Below are positions 51,300-61,430 of a stretch of DNA of 64,000 nucleotides, in pieces. This stretch comes from Dermacentor variabilis (Eukaryota; Arthropoda; Arachnida; Ixodida; Ixodidae). Every line of letters begins with the position of its first letter. Positions within the stretch are counted from its first letter, which is position 1. Location: positions 19,322 through 83,321 of the forward strand of contig NW_027460417.1 of assembly GCF_050947875.1 (NCBI RefSeq), given 5' to 3'. The position numbers and the translations under genes were made by a program. The notes under the pieces were generated by a model. The model was not told the origin of the DNA, ran no database searches, and worked only from the letters and a program-made list of their open reading frames with translations.

Positions 51300-54200
51300 G
51301 CATGCCGATGCTGCTCTATTAGCACCCGCACATGGATTTATGCCAAAACGCGTTTTAAGCATGCACATGCATCTTTTGGTAGACGCGGACGCAGTTTCTG
51401 CAAAACCACAGAATATGCATGCAAATGTTGCTTTTGGCAGAACGCGCACGTGGATTTCTACCAAACGACGTGAAAAGCATGCCGATGCTGCTCTTTTTAG
51501 CACCCGCACATGGATTTGTGCCAAAACGCGTTTTAAGCATGCACATGCATCTTTTGGTAGGACGCGGACGCAGTTTTCTGAAAACCACACGATATGCATG
51601 CAAATGGTGCTTTTGGCAGAACGCTCACGTGGATTTCTACCAAACGACGTGAAAAGCATGCCGATGCTGCCCTTTTTAGCACCCGCACATGGATTTGTGC
51701 AAAACGCGTTCTAAGCATGCACATGCATCTTTTGGTAGACGCGACGCAGTTTTCTGCAAAACCACAGAATATGCATGCAAATGGTGCTTTTGGCAGAACG
51801 TGCACGTGGATTTCTACCAAACGACGTGAAAAGCATGCCGATGCTGCTCTTTTTAGCACCCGCACATGTATTTGTGCCAAAACGCGTTTTAAGCATGCAC
51901 ATGCATCTTTTGGTAGACGCGGACGCAGTTTTCTGAAAAACCACACGATATGCATGCAAATGGTGCTTTTGGCAGAATTCGCACGTGGATTTCTACCAAC
52001 GACGTGAAAAGCATGCCGATGCTGTGCTTTTTAGCACCCGCACATGGATTTGTGCCAAACGCGTTTTAAGCATGCACATGCATCTTTTGGTAGACGCGGA
52101 CGCAGTTTTCTGCAAAACCCACGATATGCATGCAAATGGTGCTTTTGGCAGAACGCGCCCGTGGATTTCTACCAAACGACGTGAAAAAGCATGCCGATGC
52201 TGCTCTTTTTAGCACCGCACATGGATTTGTGCCAAAACGCGTTTTAAGCATGCACATGCATCTTTTGGTAGACGCGGACGCAGTTTTGCAAAACCACACG
52301 ATATGCATGCAAATAGTGCTTTTGGCAGAACGCGCACGTGGATTTCTACCAAAGGACGTGAAAAGCATGCCGATGCTGCTCTTTTTAGCACCCGCACATG
52401 GATTTGTGCCAAAACGCGTTTTAAGCATGCACATGCATCTTTTGGTAGACGCGGACGCAGTTTTCTGCAAAACCACACGATATGAATGCAAATGGTGCTT
52501 TTGGCAAAAACGCGCACGTGGATTTCTACCAAACGACGTGAAAAGCATGCCGATGCTGCTCTTTTTAGCACCCGCACATGGATTTGTGCCAAAACGCGTT
52601 TTAAGCATGCACATGCATCTTTTGTAGACGCAGACGCAGTTTTCTGCAAAATCACACGATATGCATGCAAATGGTGCTTTTGGCAGAACGCGCACGTGGA
52701 TTTCTACCAAACGACGTGAAAAGCATGCCGATGCTGCTCTTTTTAGCACCCGCACATGGATTTGTGCCAAAACGCGTTTTAAAGCATGCCATGCATCTTT
52801 TGGTAGACGCGGACGCAGTTTTTGCAAAACCACACGATATGCATGCAAATGGTGCTTTTGGCAGAACGCGCACGTGGATTTCTACCAAAGGACGTGAAAA
52901 GCATGCCGATGCTGCTCTTTTTAGCACCCGCACATGGATTTATGCCAAAACGCGTTTTAAGCATGCACATGCATCTTTTGGTAGACGCGGACGCAGTTTT
53001 CTGCAAAACCACACGATATGCATGCAAATGGTGCTTTTGGCAAAACGCGCACGTATATTTCTACCAAACGACGTGAAAAGCATGCCGATGCTGGTCTTTT
53101 TAGCACCCGCACATGGATTTGTGCCAAAACGCGTTTTAAGCATGCACATACATCTTTTGGTAGACGCGGACGCAGTTTTCTGCAAAACCACACGATATGC
53201 ATTGCAAATGGTGCTTTTGTCAGAACGCGCAAGTGGATTTCTACCAAACGACGTGAAAAGCATGCGATGCTGCTATTTTTAGCACCCGCACATGGATTGT
53301 GCCAAAACGCGTTTTAAGCATGAACATGCATCTTTTGGTAGACGCGGACGCAGTTTTCTGCAAAACCACACGATATGCATGCAAATGGTGCTTTTGGCAG
53401 AACGCGCACGTGGATTTCTACCAAAGGACGTGAAAAGCATGCCGATGCTGCTCTTTTTAGCACCGCACATGGATTTGTGCCAAAACGCGTTTTAAGCATG
53501 CACATGCATCTTTTGGTGGACGCGGATGCAGTTTTCTGCAAAACCACACGATATGCATGCAAATGGTGCTTTTGGCCAAACGCGCACGTGGATTTCTACC
53601 AAACGACGTGAAAAGCATGCGATGCTGCTTTTTAGCACCCGCACATGGATTTGTGCCAAAACGCGTTTTAAGCATGCATATGCATCTTTTGGTAGACGCG
53701 TACGCAGTTTTCTGAAAAACCACACGATATGCATGCAAATGGTTCTTTTGGCAGAACGCGCACGTGGATTTCTACCAAACGACGTGAAAAGCATGCGATG
53801 CTCCTCTTTTTAGCACCCGCAATTGGATTTGTGCCAAAACGCGTTTTAAGCATGCACATGCATCTTTTGTAGACGCGGACGCAGTTTTCTGCAAAACCAC
53901 ACGATATGCATGCAAATGGTGCTTTTGGCAGAACGCGCACGTGGATTTCTACCAAACGACGTGAAAAGCATGCGATGCTGCTCTAATTAGCACCCGCACA
54001 TGGATTTATGCCAAAACGCGTTTTAAGCATGCACATGCATCTTTTGGTAGACGCGGACGCAGTTTTCTGCAAAACCACAGAATATGCATGCAAATGTTGC
54101 TTTTGGCAGAACGCGCACGTGGATTTCTACCAAACGACGTGAAAAGCATGCCGATGCTGCTCTTTTTAGCACCCGCACATGGATTTGTGCCAAAACGCGT

Positions 54201-57200
54201 TTAAGCATGCACATGCATCTTTGGTAGACGCGGACGCAGTTTTCTGAAAAACCACACGATATGCATGCAAATGGTGCTTTTGGCAGAACGCTTCACGTGG
54301 ATTTCTACAAACGACGTGAAAAGCATGCCGATGCTGCCCTTTTTAGCACCGCACATGATTTGTGCCAAAACGCGTTTCTAAGCCTGCACATGCATCTTTT
54401 GGTAGACGCGGACGCAGTTTTCTGCAAAACCACAGAATATGCATGCAAATGGTGCTTTTGGCAGAACGTGCACGTGGATTTCTACCAAACGACGTGAAAA
54501 GCATGCCGATGCTGCTCTTTTAGCACCCGCACATGTATTTGTGCCAAAACGCGTTTTAAGCATGCACATGCATCTTTTGGTAGACGCGGACGCAGTTTTC
54601 TGAAAAACCACACGATATGCATGCAAATGGTGCTTTTGGCAGAATGCGCACGTGGATTTCTACCAAACGACGTGAAAAGCATGCCGATGCTGTGCTTTTT
54701 AGCACCCGCACATGGATTTGTGCCAAACGCGTTTTAAGCATGCACATGCATCTTTTGGTAGACGCGGACGCAGTTTTCTGCAAAACCCCACGATATGCAT
54801 GCAAATGGTGCTTTTGGCAGAACGCGCCCGTGGATTTCTACCAAACGACGTGAAAAGCATGCCGATGCTGCTCTTTTTTAGCACCGCACATGGATTTGTG
54901 CCAAAACGCGTTTTAAGCATGCACATGCATCTTTTGGTAGACGCGGACGCAGTTTTTTGCAAAACCACACGATATGCATGCAAATGGTGCTTTTGGCAGA
55001 ACGCGCACGTGGATTTCTACCAAAGGACGTGAAAAGCATGCCGATGCTGCTCTTTTTAGCACCCGCACATGGATTTGTGCCAAAACGCGTTTTAAGCATG
55101 CACATGCATCTTTTGGTAGACGCGACGCAGTTTTCTGCAAAACCACACGATATGAATGCAAATGGTGCTTTTGGCAAAACGCGCACGTGGATTTCTACCA
55201 AACGACGTGAAAAGCATGCCGATGCTGCTCTTTTTAGCACCCGCACATGGATTTGTGCCAAAACGCGTTTTAAGCATGCACATGCATCTTTTGGTAGACG
55301 CAGACGCAGTTTTCTGCAAAATCACACGATATGCATGCAAATGGTGCTTTTGGCAGAACGCGCACGTGGATTTCTACCAAACGACGTGAAAAGCATGCCG
55401 ATGCTGCTCTTTTTAGCACCCGCACATGGATTTGTGCCAAAACGCGTTTAAGCATGCACATGCATCTTTTGGTAGACGCGGACGCAGTTTTCTGAAAAAC
55501 CACACGATATGCATGCAAATGGTGCTTTTGGCAGAACGCTCACGTGGATTTCTACCAAACGACGTGAAAAGCATGCCGATGCTGCCCTTTTTAGCACCCG
55601 CACATGGATTTGTGCCAAAACGCGTTCTAAGCATGCACATGCATCTTTTGGTAGACGCGGACGCAGTTTTCTGCAAAACCACAGAATATGCATGCAAATG
55701 GTGCTTTTGGCAGAACGTGCACGTGGATTTCTACCAAACGACGTGAAAAGCATGCCGATGCTGCTCTTTTTAGCACCCGCACATGTATTTGTGCCAAAAC
55801 GCGTTTTAAGCATGCACATGCATCTTTTGGTAGACGCGGACGCAGTTTTCTGAAAAACCACACGATATGCATGCAAATGGTGCTTTTGGCAGAATGCGCA
55901 CGTGGATTTCTACCAAACGACGTGAAAAGCATGCCGATGCTGTGCTTTTTAGCACCCGCACATGGATTTGTGCCAAAACGCGTTTTAAGCATGCACATGC
56001 ATCTTTTGGTAGACGCGGACGCAGTTTTCTGCAAAACCCCACGATATGCATGCAAATGGTGCTTTTGGCAGAACGCGCCCGTGGATTTCTACCAAACGAC
56101 GTGAAAAGCATGCCGATGCTGCTCTTTTTAGCACCGCACATGGATTTGTGCCAAAACGCGTTTTAAGCATGCACATGCATCTTTTGGTAGACGCGGACGC
56201 AGTTTTTGCAAAACCACACGATATGCATGCAAATGGTGCTTTTGGCAGAACGCGCACGTGGATTTCTACCAAAGGACGTGAAAAGCATGCCGATGCTGCT
56301 CTTTTTAGCACCCGCACATGGATTTGTGCCAAAACGCGTTTTAAGCATGCACATGCATCTTTTGGTAGACGCGGACGCAGTTTTCTGCAAAACCACACGA
56401 TATGAATGCAAATGGTGCTTTTGGCAAAACGCGCACGTGGATTTCTACCAAACGACGTGAAAAGCATGCCGATGCTGCTCTTTTTAGCACCCGCACATGG
56501 ATTTGTGCCAAAACGCGTTTTAAGCATGCACATGCATCTTTTGGTAGACGCAGACGCAGTTTTCTGCAAAATCACACGATATGCATGCAAATGGTGCTTT
56601 TGGCAGAACGCGCACGTGGATTTCTACCAAACGACGTGAAAAGCATGCCGATGCTGCTCTTTTTAGCACCCGCACATGGATTTGTGCCAAAACGCGTTTT
56701 AAGCATGCCATGCATCTTTGGTAGACGCGGACGCAGTTTTTGCAAAACCACACGATATGCATGCAAATGGTGCTTTTGGCAGAACGCGCACGTGGATTTC
56801 TACCAAAGGACGTGAAAAGCATGCCGATGCTGCTCTTTTTAGCACCCGCACATGGATTTATGCCAAAACGCGTTTTAAGCATGCACATGCATCTTTTGGT
56901 AGACGCGGACGCAGTTTTCTGCAAAACCACACGATATGCATGCAAATGGTGCTTTTGGCAAAACGCGCACGTATATTTCTACCAAACGACGTGAAAAGCA
57001 TGCCGATGCTGGTCTTTTTAGCACCCGCACATGGATTTGTGCCAAAACGCGTTTTAAGCATGCACATACATCTTTTGGTAGACGCGGACGCAGTTTTCTG
57101 CAAAACCACACGATATGCATGCAAATGGTGCTTTTGTCAGAACGCGCAAGTGGATTTCTACCAACGACGTGAAAAGCATGCCGATGCTGCTATCTTTAGC

Positions 57201-60200
57201 ACCCGCACATGGATTTGTGCCAAAACGCGTTTTAAGCATGAACATGCATCTTTTGGTAGACGCGGACGCAGTTTTCTGCAAAACCACACGATATGCATGC
57301 AAATGGTGCTTTTGGCAGAACGCGCACGTGGATTTCTACCAAAGGACGTGAAAAGCATGCCGATGCTGCTCTTTTTAGCACCCGCACATGGATTTGTGCC
57401 AAAACGCGTTTTAAGCATGCACATGCATCTTTTGGTGGACGCGGATGCAGTTTTCTGCAAAACCACACGATATGCATGCAAATGGTGCTTTTGCCAAACG
57501 CGCACGTGGATTTCTACCAAACGACGTGAAAAGCATGCCGATGCTGCTTTTTAGCACCCGCACATGGATTTGTGCCAAAACGCGTTTTAAGCATGCATAT
57601 GCATCTTTTGGTAGACGCGTACGCAGTTTTCTGAAAAACCACACGATATGCATGCAAATGGTTCTTTTGGCAGAACGCGCACGTGGATTTCTACCAAACG
57701 ACGTGAAAAGCATGCCGATGCTCCTCTTTTTAGCACCCGCAATTGGATTTGTGCCAAAACGCGTTTTAAGCATGCACATGCATCTTTTGGTAGACGCGGA
57801 CGCAGTTTTCTGCAAAACCACACGATATGCATGCAAATGGTGCTTTTGGCAGAACCGGCACGTGGATTTCTACCAAACGACGTGAAAAGCATGCCGATGC
57901 TGCTCTAATTAGCACCCGCACATGGATTTATGCCAAAACGCGTTTTAAGCATGCACATGCATCTTTTGGTAGACGCGGACGCAGTTTTCTGCAAAACCAC
58001 AGAATATGCATGCAAATGTTGCTTTTGGCAGAACGCGCACGTGGATTTTCTACCAAACGACGTGAAAAGCATGCCGATGCTGCTCTTTTTAGCACCCGCA
58101 CATGGATTTGTGCCAAAACGCGTTTTAAGCATGCACATGCATCTTTTGGTAGACGCGGACGCAGTTTTCTGAAAAACCACACGATATGCATGCAAATGGT
58201 GCTTTTGGCAGAACGCTCACGTGGATTTCTACCAAACGACGTGAAAAGCATGCCGATGCTGCCCTTTTTAGCACCCGCACATGGATTTGTGCCAAAACGC
58301 GTTCTAAGCATGCACATGCATCTTTGGTAGACGCGGACGCAGTTTTCTGCAAAACCACAGAATATGCATGCAAATGGTGCTTTTGGCAGAACGTGCACGT
58401 GGATTTCTACCAAACGACGTGAAAAGCATGCCGATGCTGCTCTTTTTAGCACCCGCACATGTATTTGTGCCAAAACGCGTTTTAAGCATGCACATGCATC
58501 TTTTGGTAGACGCGGACGCAGTTTTCTGAAAAACCACACGATATGCATGCAAATGGTGCTTTTGGCAGAATGCGCACGTGGATTTCTACCAAACGACGTG
58601 AAAAGCATGCCGATGCTGTGCTTTTTAGCACCCGCACATGGATTTGTGCCAAAACGCGTTTTAAGCATGCACATGCATCTTTTGGTAGACGCGGACGCAG
58701 TTTTCTGCAAAACCCCACGATATGCATGCAAATGGTGCTTTTGGCAGAACGCGCCCGTGGATTTCTACAAACGACGTGAAAAGCATGCCGATGCTGCTCT
58801 TTTTAGCACGCACATGGATTTGTGCCAAAACGCGTTTTAAGCATGCACATGCATCTTTTGGTAGACGCGGACGCAGTTTTTGCAAAACCACACGATATGC
58901 ATGCAAATGGTGCTTTTGGCAGAACGCGCACGTGGATTTCTACCAAAGGACGTGAAAAGCATGCCGATGCTGCTCTTTTTAGCACCCGCACATGGATTTG
59001 TGCAAAACGCGTTTTAAGCATGCACATGCATCTTTTGGTAGACGCGGACGCAGTTTTCTGCAAAACCACACGATATGAATGCAAATGGTGCTTTTGGCAA
59101 AACGCGCACGTGGATTTCTACCAAACGACGTGAAAAGCATGCCGATGCTGCTCTTTTTAGCACCCGCACATGGATTTGTGCAAAACGCGTTTTAAGCATG
59201 CACATTCCATCTTTTGGTAGACGCAGACGCAGTTTTCTGCAAAATCACACGATATGCATGCAAATGGTGCTTTTGGCAGAACGCGCACGTGGATTTCTAC
59301 CAAACGACGTGAAAAGCATGCCGATGCTGCTCTTTTAGCACCCGCACATGGATTTGTGCCAAAACGCGTTTTAAGCATGCCATGCATCTTTTGGTAGACG
59401 CGGACGCAGTTTTTGCAAAACCACACGATATGCATGCAAATGGTGCTTTTGGCAGAACGCGCACGTGGATTTCTACCAAAGGACGTGAAAAGCATGCCGA
59501 TGCTGCCCTTTTTAGCACCCGCACATGGATTTGTGCCAAAACGCGTTCTAAGCATGCACATGCATCTTTTGGTAGACGCGGACGCAGTTTTCTGCAAAAC
59601 CACAGAATATGCATGCAAATGGTGCTTTTGGCAGAACGTGCACGTGGATTTCTACCAAACGACGTGAAAAGCATGCCGATGCTGCTCTTTTTAGCACCCG
59701 CACATGTATTTGTGCCAAAACGCGTTTTAAGCATGCACATGCATCTTTTGGTAGACGCGGACGCAGTTTTCTGAAAAACCACACGATATGCATGCAAATG
59801 GTGCTTTTGGCAGAATGCGCACGTGGATTTCTACCAAACGACGTGAAAAGCATGCCGATGCTGTGCTTTTTAGCACCCGCACATGGATTTGTGCCAAAAC
59901 GCGTTTTAAGCATGCACATGCATCTTTTGGTAGACGCGGACGCAGTTTTCTGCAAAACCCCACGATATGCATGCAAATGGTGCTTTTGGCAGAACGCGCC
60001 CGTGGATTTCTACCAAACGACGTGAAAAGCATGCCGATGCTGCTCTTTTTAGCACCGCACATGGATTTGTGCCAAAACGCGTTTTAAGCATGCACATGCA
60101 TCTTTTGGTAGACGCGGACGCAGTTTTTGCAAAACCACACGATATGCATGCAAATGGTGCTTTTGGCAGAACGCGCACGTGGATTTCTACCAAAGACGTG

Positions 60201-61430
60201 AAAAGCATGCCGATGCTGCTCTTTTTAGCACCCGCACATGGATTTGTGCCAAAACGCGTTTTAAGCATGCACATGCATCTTTTGGTAGACGCGGACGCAG
60301 TTTTCTGCAAAACCACACGATATGATGCAAATGGTGCTTTTGGCAAAACGCGCACGTGGATTTCTACCAAACGACGTGAAAAGCATGCCGATGCTGCTCT
60401 TTTTAGCACCCGCACATGGATTTGTGCCAAAACGCGTTTTAAGCATGCACATGCATCTTTTGGTAGACGCAGACGCAGTTTTCTGCAAAATCACACGATA
60501 TGCATGCAAATGGTGCTTTTGGCAGAACGCGCACGTGGATTTCTACAAACGACGTGAAAAGCATGCCGATGCTGCTCTTTTTAGCACCCGCACATGGATT
60601 TGTGCCAAAACGCGTTTTAAGCATGCCATGCATCTTTTGGTAGACGCGGACGCAGTTTTTGCAAAACCACACGATATGCATGCAAATGGTGCTTTTGGCA
60701 GAACGCGCACGTGGATTTCTACCAAAGGACGTGAAAAGCATGCCGATGCTGCTCTTTTTAGCACCCGCACATGGATTTATGCCAAAACGCGTTTTAAGCA
60801 TGCACATGCATCTTTTGGTAGACGCGGACGCAGTTTTCTGCAAAACCACACGATAATGCATGCAAATGGTGCTTTTGGCAAAACGCGCACGTATATTTCT
60901 ACCAAACGACGTGAAAAGCATGCCGATGCTGATCTTTTTAGCACCCGCACATGGATTTGTGCAAAACGCGTTTTAAGCATGCACATACATCTTTTGGTAG
61001 ACGCGGACGCAGTTTTCTGCAAAACCACACGATATGCATGCAAATGGTGCTTTTGTCAGAACGCGCAAGTGGATTTCTACCAAACGACGTGAAAAGCATG
61101 CCGATGCTGCTATTTTAGCACCCGCACATGGATTTGTGCCAAAACGCGTTTTAAGCATGAACATGCATCTTTTGGTAGACGCGGACGCAGTTTTCTGCAA
61201 AACCACACGATATGCATGCAAATGGTGCTTTTGGCAGAACGCGCACGTGGATTTCTACCAAAGGACGTGAAAAGCATGCCGATGCTGCTCTTTTTAGCAC
61301 CCGCACATGGATTTGTGCCAAAACGCGTTTTAAGCATGCACATGCATCTTTTGGTGACGCGGATGCAGTTTTCTGCAAAACCACACGATATGCATGCAAA
61401 TGGTGCTTTTGGCAGAACGCGCACGTGGAT
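51300..61430. repeat. 22-mer (~3.92-kb) block nesting 7-mer and 15-mer units
   Basis: The mark CTGCCCTTTTTAGC occurs near 51664, 54328, 55580, 58257 and 59509, so spacing alternates between about 15 and 7 monomers and the compound period is about 3.92 kb. Other ordered marks repeat with it: AAATGTTGC (51425, 54095, 58016), CACATGTATTTGTG (51866, 54532, 55782, 58459, 59703), GCTGTGCTTTTTAGC (52022, 54690, 55940, 58617, 59861), GCGCCCGTGG, GAATGCAAATGG with GGCAAAACG, GCAAAATCACACG, AAGCATGCCATGC, GTATATTTCTACC and GCACCCGCAATTGG. Junctions around the 7-mer differ slightly between copies. The last copy breaks off near 61430. Confidence 0.8.

Larger units (their letters stand above)
42400..51300. 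repeat. Indel-rich region with 10-mer-spaced copies
   Basis: Monomer series recur about 10 monomers apart. CCACTTGATATGC is near 43035, 45886 and 47677; CACCCACACATAGATTTG near 43130, 45980 and 47772; and TTTGGCAGGACGCG near 45558, 47349 and 49838. Copies differ by many single-base losses or gains, for example CTGCAAACCGCACG near 45172 against CTGCAAAACCGCACG near 46958. Indels occur at roughly ten per kb at the start of the region, against about one per 2-3 kb before 42.4 kb. Confidence 0.75.
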
